In this document: positions 23,532 to 34,827 of the stretch, piece by piece
Layout of the letters: each line of letters begins with the position of its first letter
How positions within the stretch are numbered: position 1 is the first letter of the stretch
Assembly: GCA_038503035.1 (NCBI GenBank)
Contig: JAVSML010001163.1
Location: 62,001 to 126,000 of the forward strand
Length of the DNA stretch: 64,000 nucleotides
DNA from: Crocodylus rhombifer
Taxonomy: Eukaryota; Chordata; Crocodylia; Crocodylidae
Direction of reading: 5' to 3'
Position numbers and translations under genes: made by a program
The notes under the pieces: generated by a model
The model's input: the letters and a program-made list of their open reading frames with translations, nothing else
The model's database searches: none
What the model was told of the DNA's origin: nothing

Positions 23532-24291
23532 GGCTACAGTACAGAAATTATACACAAACTAGTTTAAGTCATGAGAAACCGGTTTAAATCTGGAACAGAA
23601 CAGAAGTTCAGTGCAGCACATAAAGCAGTTTCAAAATGGCTGAAACTGGTTTAAGATAAATGTGGCTGAATGTAGTTGCAGGGTAAAACTGGTTTATGAA
23701 ACTACTGTCCCAGACCCCCTCCTGGTTCAAATTAAATCACAGTCCCCCAGCATGCTTTGCAGCGCTGGGCTGGGTTGTGGTGTCTGCTCCAGCAGAAAAG
23801 GGTTGGGGTGGGTGGGAGGAGGGAGGCAGGGACTGCCCCCTCTGCCCCCCAGGTAAACCCTGGCTGGGGTGTGGGGCCAGGAAGGGGGTTAAACTTCTCT
23901 TCCCCTGAGTACAGACCTGCCTTGCTTAAAACTTACTGCTGGATGTGACCGTGGACTGCAAATCCCAGAGGCACCTGGAAGCAGGAAGAAGAAGTGATGG
24001 TGAGCAACCCTGCAGAGTCCTGCTGCTATGTTCCAAACTGCAAATCCCAGGGACCTCAGGGGCAGCAGGAAGAGGAAGCAAATACACAGCCCACGCATGA
24101 CTCTCTGACACGTAGCCAGCACTAGCACCCCCTGACTTCTGGTTTGAGCCACTGCAGGCATGTGGCTGCATTTCCTGAATCAAAAGTGAATGTCTGTTCA
24201 GTTGTTTCTCAGCTTAATCTCTGCAGTTTAGATTAACCTGCAAGGACTGAATTGATTCAGCCTTGGGCTTTTTGACTGTCTGTACTTGGCC
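23532..24291 (+). mobile_element. Terminal-inverted-repeat element, family C, copy 2
   Basis: Its left part (tagtttaag, gaaactggtttaagataaa, ccagaccccctcctggtt) and right part (gagccactgcaggcatgtgg, attgattcagcc, gactgtctgtacttgg) align in order with 6278-7094. The core differs and holds two copies of an 'aactgcaaatccca' type motif (about 23956 and 24038). Flanking tetranucleotides are ttta and ttag, again close to TTAA. The right end directly abuts an inverted composite repeat that starts near 24297. Confidence 0.68.
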
Positions 24292-24296
24292 TTAGG

Positions 24297-24700
24297 GAGC
24301 AAATTAGATATTCCCTGCATTCACCTGATACATAGAAGCTGAGAAGCAGGGTAAGCTAGCCCATGCTGAACTCCATAGTACCCTGTAACTAGTACCTGAG
24401 CTGGTTAGTGGAAAGCTAGCTCAGTGATCACTATATTCCCTTGCAGTCACTTGTGTATCTGCAGGATAGACATATCCTAAGATGCAGCCTTTCCTGCCTA
24501 TGGACATAGCTAAAGCTCTTACCTGGGTTCTCACCATTTTATGTCTCAGTGACTGTAACACCTTTTCTGCTGAGTTTTATGAGGCTGCCATGTTGGGCTG
24601 TTATTTAACAATTTGTTCCTTCCATTGTGCATCTACTGGGCTGAGTCTGTCCCCTGTTCCTCTCTCACTTGCAGCCACCAGCATTTAAGGTGTAAGAAAT
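24297..24700 (-). repeat. Composite repeat, arm 2 of an inverted pair
   Basis: Read on the minus strand, it matches 22000-22410 across the same internal junction: caggaaaggctgcatctta, gatacacaagtgactgcaag, gggctagcttaccctgc. A deletion of some 25 bases is seen at about 24580. It abuts the family C element on the left. Confidence 0.85.
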
Positions 24701-25082
24701 TCTAATTCAGAGGCCATATCCCTAACTCCTATGCTCAATAGTTATTGATGCCCCTTTCCTACAAAAATTTGTCCAATCCCTTTGTACGTAGTTTCGGAAT
24801 CCATTTCCTCCTTATACTTCAGAGGACAGAAACCTTTTTCCTGAACTTTGTTATACAGTTTAATCAGTGGACCCCAACTAAACTGTAGTGAAGGACAGGT
24901 ATTGCTAACTCATGTGATCTTGGGTTTGCCCAGGAAGCCACAGTTACAGGTACTGGCCTAGGACTTCAACAGACCCCTGAGCTTAATTTTAGAGGCCTGT
25001 TTAAGTCTGGGCATGTCCCTTAGGGTATGTCTTTGCTGCTGCATTATTTAGCCATGCTCTAGTTCATGCTCTAGCTCATGAG

Positions 25083-26279
25083 CAAGGATCTGGGTTTTCC
25101 ATTTTCTGGAAAATCCTGGAAAACCACAGGTTTTCCCTTTCAGGTGGGCAGAATTCCAGTCTGCAAGGGACTACTTGGGGCTGGGGGAAAGTGGGATGCA
25201 GTGGGTACCACGTGCATGCGCATATGCACACATGCATGTGGCAGCCAAGCAGTGCGGTGGAGAGCAGCTCCCACAGCTCCCTCCAGGTAAAACTATGGGG
25301 CTGGAGGGGGCACAAGCAACATCTGGGGAGGTTGGAGGGGGCACAGGCAATGTGAGGGGGCATGTGCCCCCCAGATTTCTATTCCCATTGCAGGGCATGG
25401 GGCTGCAGCCGGGCCAGACTGGGCCAGGAGCTGTCTCTGTAGCCCAGCAGATGTGACCCAGTGTGGGAGGGAGCACCACACCACCCTTGTCACTAAGGTG
25501 AGCAACCCCCTGCCTACCCGGAAGGAGCTGGGGGCACAAGTCCACGCCACTACTGCTATGCTGCACCTTGGTGGCCATGGCGGCTCAGTGCTCCCTCCCT
25601 CAGTGCTGGGTGCTGCCTGCTGGACTGCAGAGGTGGCTCCTGCCAGGCTGCAGCCCTGTTCTTTGCTGTGGGCACAGATATCTGGGGGGGGAGGCATGTT
25701 CCTTCACCCCAATGTATCACCTATGCCCGTTTCCCTCCTAACATGTTGCCTGTGTCCCCCTGCCCCCATTCCCTACATGCACACCCCCTTCCTCACCCAC
25801 TGGAGTGCTGGGGGTAGAGGGCAGCAGATCAAGGGTGAGGGACACCAGCAAGGCTGTGGAGCTGGGTCAGGAGTAGGGGGCACTGGGTGGTGGGGAATTG
25901 TGGTTCGGGAGTCAAGGGCAGGGGCAGGGCACTGGCATATTAGGGCTGCTTAGTGCTACAAAGCAGTGAGGGGGACAACCACAGCTGGACCCACATCTTG
26001 GTGAGTGAGTGAAAGGGGCAGGGTATGATAAACCAAAATCAAACACCAAAACATACAGGTACTTAGACTTTATTTTATAACAATGATTGAGGCACTGCTA
26101 GACTTCCAAATTGCTTTAAAATTGCAAATATATCAATAAAACATTGTGTTCAACTGCTTCCTACATATATAACGGTGTTTCACTTCATGGAAAAATGTGG
26201 ATTTGGGGTTTTTTAATCAGCAAATTTTGGATTTTTATCCGAATTTTGGATTTTTAAACAGAGAAAACCAGGATCCCTG
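25083..26279 (+). mobile_element. hAT-like element of about 1.2 kb with GC-rich core
   Basis: The left end is caaggatctgggttttcc and the right end gagaaaaccaggatccctg, diverged inverted repeats of the CAGGGATCC type. The flanking 8-mers ctcatgag (25075-25082) and ctcacaag (26280-26287) agree at 6 of 8 positions, as expected of an old hAT insertion. The core (about 25160-26010) is GC-rich with repeated ggggcaca and ggggcaggg motifs. The right arm repeats ttttggatttttat. Long frames through the core have no recognisable domain. Confidence 0.62.
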
Positions 26280-26287
26280 CTCACAAG

Positions 26288-27602
26288 TCTAGCCTCAGCA
26301 GCCCAAAGCTCAGTGAGAACGAACCAGTCAAGTTATTTTATCCAGGTATTCAAGTGAGTTTTAGGGCGTATGGTGAGTTCTGTTCTCCTGTGGCTCAACA
26401 GCCATATATACCCAAGCTGACTAAGCTAGGATTATATGTCCACTATTTGTACCTCAGTAAAAGTTGAGGGGGGGAACAATTAAAGATTTAAGAGTGTAAA
26501 GCGCTGAAATATTATCTCAATGGAAGCCATGATGTAAGTACCACAGATAAAGATATAGAATACTTTTAATTGATAAAGGAAGCTTTTAACTTGTAGTTTG
26601 GTGGAAACTATGTGCTATTACCTTTGATACAAGAACACTTATCACCCGGCAAATGCCTGAAGTACAGTTGTGTCTCTCAAGCATGGCATAGCAAATGGAA
26701 AACTATGCAAGGCTAGGCAAGCTTGCATATAAATGCATGCATAAAAATAGAACTTACTTGATCGTCTTTGCTTCAGAGCTTCATACAATTCATGTTTCAG
26801 TAGCGAGGATGTTTATTATGACTCATTCTCGCTAAATTAAAGATAGATATCCCTTGGTTCAAATTTTCACAAGGGAAGATGGTGTCACCCTCTGCTTTTC
26901 CCTGAATTGCATTGTATCTCCGTGTATCATTTGTCAGAAGACTACAGCATGGGGTCTTTTGACTCATAGAGCAGCATTCACAGTCAGTTTAAAGCAGCAG
27001 TTAAACATATTGCATCTCCTACAAGGCAGGCTTGCCAACCTTGAGAAGCCAACAAATAACATTATAAATATTAAATTCTTATGGAAGCAGCAGCAGGCTT
27101 ACATCAGAGAGATCTCTATCCTTGGAAAGTCCTTACACGTTTCTTTTCTCACCACAGAGATAAATGGCTCCTGTGATCTCCTGCAGTCCTTCTGATGGAA
27201 GCAAGGGGCAGGCCTCCCATTTAATACAGTGCAGTCCTGCCAAGGTGGAGATCCTCTTTGAACAACGACATGGCTCTGTAAAACTAATGACACCTAATAT
27301 GGGTTTGCAATACCTCAAAGTCCCTTTTCAGAGCCAGCGTGGGGTAGGGCATTGCTTCTACCGTCTAACAGAGTAATGTAAGGAAGCATTAGTGCAAATG
27401 CTCTAGTTGCACGACCGTATGGATCTAGAAACAGCTGAATACAAACCAGCTCACTTGGCACCCCCACCCCCTCCCAACCACCACGTCCAGCATGTCAGCA
27501 TTTGGACTTACCTTGCTGTCTTACCCTTTTGCAAAGTGAATGCAAAGGTAGCAGATGAGGCAAGCTTATCCACAGAAACTCAGAAGCAAGTGGCGGTCCC
27601 CT
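26288..27602. other. 3' flank of SMIM36
   Basis: Unique-looking sequence downstream of the gene on the minus strand. It would include the 3' untranslated region up to one of the candidate poly(A) signals. No mobile element was recognised here, in contrast to the dense repeats on the far side of 26.28 kb. Confidence 0.5.
27220..27225 (-). other. Candidate polyadenylation signal ATTAAA for SMIM36
   Basis: The minus strand reads ATTAAA about 380 bases downstream of the SMIM36 stop codon. A canonical AATAAA lies further on, at 26812-26817 (minus), about 790 bases downstream. Either could end the transcript. Such hexamers are common by chance in AT-rich DNA, so this rests on position only. Confidence 0.25.
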
Positions 27603-27959
<357 letters not shown>

Positions 27960-28452
27960 TCAGAATAGATGTATTGGCTTTGTGGTAAAAATACATTAAT
28001 CCTTAGGACTCTGGTAGCAAAGGATTTCCCTGAACTGGCTGATCAAAGCTGCTCAGTTTAATAACTTAAGCTCCTTCTTTTAATGCCAGGTTGCCTTCAG
28101 TGGCAGCTAAATTTGAATCTTTTCCTGACGGCAAAATATCCAACTTGTTAAAAGAGTGCCACTTTTCTTTTTCTTCTCGGCAAACCTGCACCAAACGAGG
28201 AGTTTCAAGGAATTTTTCACAGCTCTTGCACTACGGGTGGTTTTGTGTGCAAAGGCAAGTTGTTATGACTCTTGGAAAGCCTTGCCAAAGGCCAGAGAAA
28301 ACAAGGTATTGCCGGCACTGAGCCATAAATAAGAGAGAAGATAAACTAGGGAAAAGGGACATGTTATTGAGATCTAATGAGGCTGACTTCAATCCATAGT
28401 GAAGGCCCTTTATACTGCCCTGATGCTGAAGTGGGTGAAAACTATTTTTATT

Positions 28453-28512
28453 TGTATTATGGTAGCACCTAAGAGTCCCAGACACTGAATGGGGCCTAGT
28501 GTGTGCAACGCA
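28453..28512 (-). mobile_element. L3/MIR-like 3' tail
   Basis: The plus strand tgtattatggtagcacctaa...actgaatggggcctagtgt is the inverted tail seen at the end of the SINE at 29505. It lies in the 5' flank of SMIM36. Confidence 0.6.
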
Positions 28513-29339
28513 GAAGACTTTCCGCCCCAAATTAGTGTCATCCTTTGATACGACGTAGGCTTAACTGGTATGGCCTGATGACACATTTCCCTTTTTACAG
28601 CTTAAATTCACCAAATCTGATTATCACATACATAAAAAACATGGTCCACAGCTTTGGATCTGCCAAGAGCCGCAGCATCCTTCTAAAACTCTCCTGATCA
28701 AAAAATTGACTACGGTTTGGCAGCTGACATACTGATACCAGCTCATCATAGGGATCGATATTGTACCTTTGCTCTTCCCTGTCTGTCTTTATTCACCTGT
28801 CAAGTTAAAGCTGGATTATTCACTTTAGGACAGAAACCAGCTTGTGCTTTCTTTATATCCATCTTATTCTATGAAGGTGCATCTCTGCCTTGCCTTCTGA
28901 CTTCAGACTGACACAGCTAACTACCTCTCCCTGTTCCTAGAGCGGCCACTGTAATTTGCTCATCAGCAAGAAATTCTTCATTTCCATTGAGCCGGTGAAG
29001 TCTGCAAGGGCTTTAAAATATACAAACACAAATAAGCCCTGCCATATTTCCTCAGGTGTCACTTCAGAGCCACCACGTGCTGCCCTGCTGAAATGCAGCT
29101 TAGCTAGTCCATCTAGTGGCAAGACGTGAGATTAAATGGTGCACGGGGAATTTTCCCTGTGCACAAGTGTGTGACGCACTTCCATTTGGACTGTCAAATG
29201 CTGCCCGTGAAAGGTGTCCTGTTCCTTGACGCCTGCATGCAAGCATCTGTTTGCATACCCAAATTACATGCAGATGCATTTTCATGAAAGGGCTCCAAGG
29301 CTGTACATGGAAGTCATGCAAAACTCTAGCACTCTTGGT

Positions 29340-29400
29340 TCAGAGAAGATCCCTTTAATTAGACCAACTAAGAAATTGCAAAAAAACCCAATTTTTCCCA
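29340..29400 (-). repeat. Sauropsid interspersed repeat, reverse copy
   Basis: Minus-strand reading gives aatttcttagttggtctaat preceded by a T-rich block, the same motif as 51372-51475. Confidence 0.45.
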
Positions 29401-29504
29401 TTCTGCAAATTGTTCCTTATTGAAATATCCAGTGGAATATAACATTAGTAAACTTAGTGGGCTTCTCTTGATACTTGAAGTTCAACAAAAACTCACTTTA
29501 GAGG

Positions 29505-29715
29505 CAGGACAGCCCAGTGAACAGGACACGTGATTGGCAAGCTGGAGACCTGGACTCTATTCTTGATTCTGCCATCAACCTGCTCTCTTACCCTTTTGTT
29601 TCTCAGTTTCCTTTCACCTGCTCTACTGTTCACCTCTTCATGGCAGGGACTATCTCCTACGTCATGGCCACGCTATAGTAAGCACAATAGGATCCTAATT
29701 AGAGAGGAGACTCCT
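29505..29715 (+). mobile_element. MIR/L3-like SINE
   Basis: The motifs cagcccagtgaacaggac, gctggagacctggactctat, tctcagtttcc, catggcagggactatctcc and agcacaataggatcctaa follow the order of a sauropsid MIR-like SINE with an L3-like tail. Confidence 0.65.
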
Positions 29716-29999
29716 GGGAAGCTATGGGATAAGAGAAATGGTATACTAGGAACTGAGAGGTAGTTCTTCATCAAATCATTATAGCAGATTCCAGGAGAGA
29801 GATCTAATTCCTTAGGCTGGTTTTAAAAAAAAAACCCCTGGGAACAGATGATACTTTCTGTTATATTCCTCAACAATTTGCTATAAAGGATGACTTTATA
29901 CCGATGGCCTTTTATACAGATCAGTAATTCACACATCAGCTTTATTATCAGTGATCTAAGTCTAGCAGGCAAAAGCTTTAGCGAAGGGATGTAGTAGCA

Positions 30000-30140
30000 T
30001 AGGGGTGGGCAAAATGCAGCCCGCAGGCCAGCCCATTCTATCCGGCCCTTGGGCCTCCTAAAAAATTTAGAAAATTAATATTTATCTGTCATGGGCTGCC
30101 TGTCATGCGGTCCTCCACCTGAAATAATTGCCCGCCCCTG
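30000..30140 (+). mobile_element. Non-autonomous hAT element, family B, copy 1 (internally deleted)
   Basis: The 141-bp element starts TAGGGGTGGGCAAA and ends TTGCCCGCCCCTG, so the ends are about 13-bp inverted repeats. It is flanked by a perfect 8-bp target-site duplication, tagtagca, at 29992-29999 and 30141-30148. The interior (aaatgcagcccgc, cattctatccggcc, aatatttatctg) matches the element at 34643, but two blocks present there are missing here. Confidence 0.92.
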
Positions 30141-30148
30141 TAGTAGCA

Positions 30149-32249
30149 TCTGAGCTGGAATAGCAGCCGTGCCTGGATTCTCAAGCTGGCTCCTCTAAAG
30201 GAACCGGTTGTGTGTGTGTGAACCTGGGGATCCTTGTGGAAATAGCGTCCAGAGAAAATAGGGAAGATAACCGCAATGACTTTTATCTACCTTCAGCACA
30301 ACTCGCATAACAGGAATTACTGGGCAAAAATGATAAACAAGCAGAAAAGAAAGCTGTACTGTAGTTAACCACAGGACTTTCCCAATTTGCCACTTCAAAC
30401 CCTTGCCCACAACTGAAACCAGAAAGAGCAGAGGCTTAATGATGGAGCCTGGAGTTGTAGGTCAGAGTTGGTGGGGCCGGAGGCGGCCAGCAGAATAAAA
30501 CTGAGTTTAAAGTGAAAGTAATGGGGAGAGGTTGTAGAGGAAGATGAGTGAGCTGTGAAGTATTCATTTCTTGGGACAGTGGCTGCTTTCCAGACTGCTG
30601 GCGGGCGCTACAAGTTGCTGGAGGAAAATCAATATTTAGGACGAAACTGTGCTGACAAGGAAGAAGAGTAAGAAAGTTGGATCCGGGTCAGTGCTGGTGA
30701 CCTGTTTTGGCCTGAGCACCTTCCCAGGGCTCCTAATGCAGCCACTCTTCTTTCCCCGAGGCACGGGATGCTCTCCTCTAGCGTCCTCGCTGCCTCTAGC
30801 TTGCTTGGAAGAAGGGTGGTGGCCAGTCCCCAGGCCTCCTTGCACGTAAGGGAGGTGAAGGCAGGAGCTGTGTTCCCCAGGGGTTCAGATGTCACTGCTT
30901 TTCAGACTGTGGTAGCACCCAGGGACCCTAGCCGTGGACCAGGGCTTTTTTGTGGTAGGCACTCTGCAATCATGGAACAAAAAGACAGACCCGGCAGTCA
31001 AAGGCTCGTCGTTGCTGCTCGTGCAGGCACAGCCAAGCGGGCTTCAGAGTAGCTTGCATACATACTGTTAGCAATGTAACTTCAGCAGCACAGAACTGAG
31101 CGGAGGTGGCTACGCTGCCAGGAGCAATTACACTAGCAGGCCCCTCGTGTGACTGAAGTCTAGACATACCCGAAGTCTGAGACCACAGACAGATGGGTGG
31201 ACTGACTGATGGGGATGCACAAATAGCACCGATACAGTTCAAGTATACAGCGTTCAAGAAGCCCTGTCTCTCCCTGGCCAGGTACTGCCGTCCCCCAGTG
31301 ATGCAGTCTAGTATTAGACTATCCTCCAAGCATATCACGTGCTTCAGAGAAATTCCCCATGCAGATCCGCTCCTGGTTAAATTTAGCAGGGTGCAATAAA
31401 GGAGGAAGAACTTTCCACGCCTGTCTCACCAAAATTGAGTACTGATCACTAGAGGTACAAATAGATGCTCTGACACAACTGAAAATAGCCTTTAATGAGC
31501 CCAGCCAACTATATTGACATCAGCTGGTTGCCACATCAAAGCTACCTGACCTGATGAGTTGGTCATTGTTATTAACAGGAGAGGTCAACTGGTTTCAATG
31601 CCTTGTTCTGCCATCCAGCAATGTCACTGCTAAGAATAGCCATGGGACAAATAAATCCCCTTAATCTTAGTCTGAAGTGGAAGAGAATGGCAATGAAGAT
31701 GCCAGCAAGCCCGCTGTATTTCATGCCGAATGGTCAGTGGAATGAGAGCCGGTCTACAAAGGTTGGGAGCGGTCAGCAGATAGAGGAGCTGGTTATGTAT
31801 TGTTACCTTGGTGTTTTGCAAGGATTGTTCTTCTCAGTGAAGGACTGCTGAAGTCAGTGAAGGATGGGTTTAAGGCCAGCAGTCTCCTCACAACAAGAGC
31901 TCACATCCCAGGCACAAGCTGCAAAGAAGAATACACAATCAGGATAAGTGTGTTGTAATTATAAATCAAACCGTAGTTAGTGCACAGACTACAGAACATG
32001 CTTTATGGAAGCAAGATTTATTATTCGCATAACATATGGTTGGTGGTGGCTGACGATAAAAATCCATAGTCCACAGAAACATTTCCTTGTAGTATTGCAA
32101 GCGTCTAGTTTACTCAATTTTGCCACTTGCAGGCATTGAGTATGGGAAAAGTGTAAGCAAGGATTTACAAAGATCAAACAGGCATAACATATATTGTATA
32201 TCTATTTCAGTTTAGAAAGGATGAAAAGCAAAGTCTTTGGTTAAGGGTG
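30149..32249. other. Non-coding DNA, moderately GC-rich at 30.65-31.15 kb
   Basis: A (GT)n run lies at about 30208-30220. Near 31160 the sequence tctagacataccc is a possible end of a 'gggtatgtctaga' type MITE whose other end I could not find. No exon was recognised. Confidence 0.5.
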
Positions 32250-32912
32250 CTGGCCAGGTACCAGAAGTTCATGTATGAGTATGAGCCAGCAGCGTGATGC
32301 TGTAGCCAGCAGGGCAAATAATGCCCTGGCGTGCATCAATCGATGCATCTCCAGCAACACCAAGGAGGTGATTCTTCCATTGTACTCAGCACTGGTGAGA
32401 CCGCAGCTGGAGGACTGCGTCCAGTTCTGGGCACCGCACTTTAACAAGGACATGGACAAGCTTGAAGAGCCACCCGTATGGTCAGAGTCTCACACGGCAA
32501 GCCATCCGAGGAAAGGCTGAGGGAGCCGGGACTCTGCAGCCTGAAGAAAAGAAGGCAGACGGGGGGACCTGGCAGCAGCTCACCGGTACGCTAGGGGAGG
32601 ACATCAAGGGCTCGGTGAGCAACGGTTCACCAGGGCACCCGAGGGGAAAGCCAGGAGTAATGACCACAAACTCCTGGAAGATCGATTCAGGCTCAACATT
32701 AGGAAAAACTTACTCCACAGTCCAGACACCCTGACTGTGAAGAAGCTCCCTCCAGAGGTGGTGCAATCGCCTACCCTGGAGATCTTCAAGAGGAGACGGG
32801 ATGGTCACCTCCCTGGGGTCCCCTGACCCCCAGTTGTCTTCCTGCTGGTGCAGGGGGCTGGGCCCGATGATCTTCCCAGGTCCCTTCCAGCCTTACGGTC
32901 TATGAATCTACG
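32250..32912 (+). mobile_element. CR1 LINE fragment, 5'-truncated, sense strand
   Basis: The plus strand encodes ANNALACINRCIS, EVILPLYSALVRPQLED and CVQFWAPHFNKDMDKLE, the same C-terminal CR1 segment as the copy at 16.8-17.6 kb. The frame breaks at about 32470, where the following YEERL-type region is scrambled. The 3' part (ctcaacattaggaaaaactt, ctgactgtgaagaagctccc) and the terminal ggtcccttccagcc...ctatgaatctacg are typical CR1. It belongs to a different subfamily from the 17-kb copy. Confidence 0.94.
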
Positions 32913-32921
32913 TTCAACTTC

Positions 32922-33190
32922 CGACTTGGCTAAGGATTTCCTCTATGATCTTGGGCAAGTTGCTTAGGGTTTTTTAGATATTTAGGTGCCTAGTCATCAC
33001 CAGGGCCTCAGTGAATATCAAACACGTCTAAGCTCCTAACCTTCTTTGACATAAAGGGAAAAAAATCATGAGCATTAGGCACCAAAGTGCTTTAGAAAAT
33101 CTTATCAAGCTCCTGGCTGTATCTCCAACTGTCCAAGAGACTGAACCGTCTGTGCCTCCTCTGTAAAATCAGTTTTTCTCTCTTCCATGT
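32922..33190 (+). mobile_element. MIR-like SINE, with the same type of insert
   Basis: Directly after the CR1 tail, gatcttgggcaagttgctta gives the MIR core. A block with 'agatatttaggtgcctag' follows, and a MIR-like tail (gtgcctcctctgtaaaatca) comes back at about 33150. The insertion point is the same as in the SINE at 45925. Confidence 0.6.
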
Positions 33191-34289
33191 CTTTGTGTTT
33201 CTTACCTATAGATTATCTGTAGTGTGTAGAGATATGCACGCTAGCTTTCAAGAAATACAGTTTTTGGCTGTAATACATCTCCATGTCCCATAGATGGCAT
33301 TAAAAGAACATGTGCATTTGGAAATCCCACATAACAGCTTACAAACCATCTCACGCCTAAGTGTGAGAAACGCACACATTCTTGATTAGGAATGAGACCT
33401 CTATTATTTCAACTCTTCGGTCAATACTGTCATTCCTTTGTGAACATTTGAAGAGAGAAACAATTTTCCTCTCTTATTGTTCATAGTTTATGCTATGCTC
33501 TCTCCTCTCAGGAAATGTTTAAGTGCAGTGGTTAAACCATTTCCTGCTTTTTTTTATGCATTTGCTCTGAAGAACATAAGCAAGCAGCTATTAAAACGAT
33601 CATTTCAATACAGGGATATTGGCTTAGAAGGAAACATGATAACTTAGGAAAGCAAATAACTTAGACACGTGGCTGGATGCACCTACCCCAGAACTGGGGT
33701 GCCGGCGTTTTTTTGAGAACCCGGGTTCAGCAAAGTACTTCAGACTTAGCCTAACTTTAAACCTGTGAGTAGTCCCGCTGAGATTAATAAGACAGCTCAT
33801 GCGCTCAAAGTTAAATACCTTACTTCATAAGGGCTAGCGAGCCAGTCAAGGATCTGTACCAGGTGCATGATGCTCAGGCAAGGAAAAGCTGGAGCTTCCA
33901 GTGCTAGGCCCAGAGCTTGTCTTTCCCCATCTGTAATCCCAGGCAGAGCTCCAGCAACCAGGGCACAGTGCTTCTTTATAAAGAAGTGAATAAAGTCAAA
34001 GGGAATTTTTAGATGAAGACAATGAGATGCAAGTCAGTCTCTATGGAAACCAAGCGAGTTGCCATGAGGTGGCACATGACGATCAACTATTTTTCTCTTT
34101 GCCTCTGACTTGGAGCTTCAGCTCAAATGATTCAAATGACTAAGCTTGGCACTAGAAACCTGTACAGAATATGGACGATCCCTATTCATCCACTTCAGTG
34201 ATGCTGCTCCAAGAAGCCACGACCAGGGCCAAGTCTGAGCGCATTAGATTAGAGATGATACAAGCACAGGTTCAGAGGACTGGCCCGGA

Positions 34290-34530
34290 CCAAGCAAGCT
34301 GGATCAGCGGTTAATGCATTGACTGCGGCTCAGGAAGTCTTGGTTGTACTCTGGCCTTTGTCGACCTGTAGTATGACCAGAGCAGGGCACTTAGGCCCCT
34401 GTTACCCTTCCTGCCCCTGCTTGTCTTGTCTGTTCAGCTCGCCATCTCGTGCATGCGGGAAGGGTCTCTCCAGTCGAGTGCCAGGCACAACGTGGCCCTT
34501 GTGACCTGGGAAAGGATTCCCCAACATCCC
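34290..34530 (+). mobile_element. MIR-like SINE
   Basis: A tRNA-like head (ggatcagcggttaatgcatt, gactgcggctcaggaagtct) is followed by a body matching the amniote MIR/CORE plan: tgaccagagcagggcactta, ctcgccatctcgtg, gtgccaggcacaac. Similar full-length copies are common in crocodilians and turtles. Confidence 0.75.
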
Positions 34531-34642
34531 TATTTATTCCACGGTTTGGTATCAGGTTTGTCAACTGAGCAATTTTTCTGTATGTGTATGTATATACATT
34601 TATACACACACACAAATATGTATCTTACGGAAAAGCTTAAAT

Positions 34643-34827
34643 CAGGTAGGCAAAATGCAGCCCGCGGGCCGAATGTGGCCTGCCAGGCCATTCTATCCAG
34701 CCTGTGGGGCCCCTAAAAAGTTTAGGAAATGAATATTTATCTGCTCCTGGCTACCTGTCACGCAGCCCTCGATGGCTTGCCAAAACTCAGGAAGCAGCTC
34801 TCTGCCCGGAATAATTGCACGTCCCTG
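34643..34827 (+). mobile_element. Non-autonomous hAT element, family B, copy 2
   Basis: The 185-bp element starts CAGGTAGGCAAA and ends TTGCACGTCCCTG. It is flanked by a perfect 8-bp target-site duplication, gcttaaat, at 34635-34642 and 34828-34835. It belongs to the same family and orientation as 30000-30140 but is longer, keeping a gaatgtggcctg block near the left end and a block around 34770-34800 that copy 1 lacks. It has no coding capacity. Confidence 0.93.

Noticed and set aside
25453..25953. 166-residue plus-strand open frame
   Set aside because: It lies in the GC-rich core of an hAT-like element, overlaps minus-strand frames of similar length and has no recognisable domain. GC-rich DNA yields long frames by chance.
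29505..29570. tRNA-like sequence
   Set aside because: It is the diverged head of a MIR-like SINE. It cannot fold as a complete cloverleaf and is followed by SINE body sequence.
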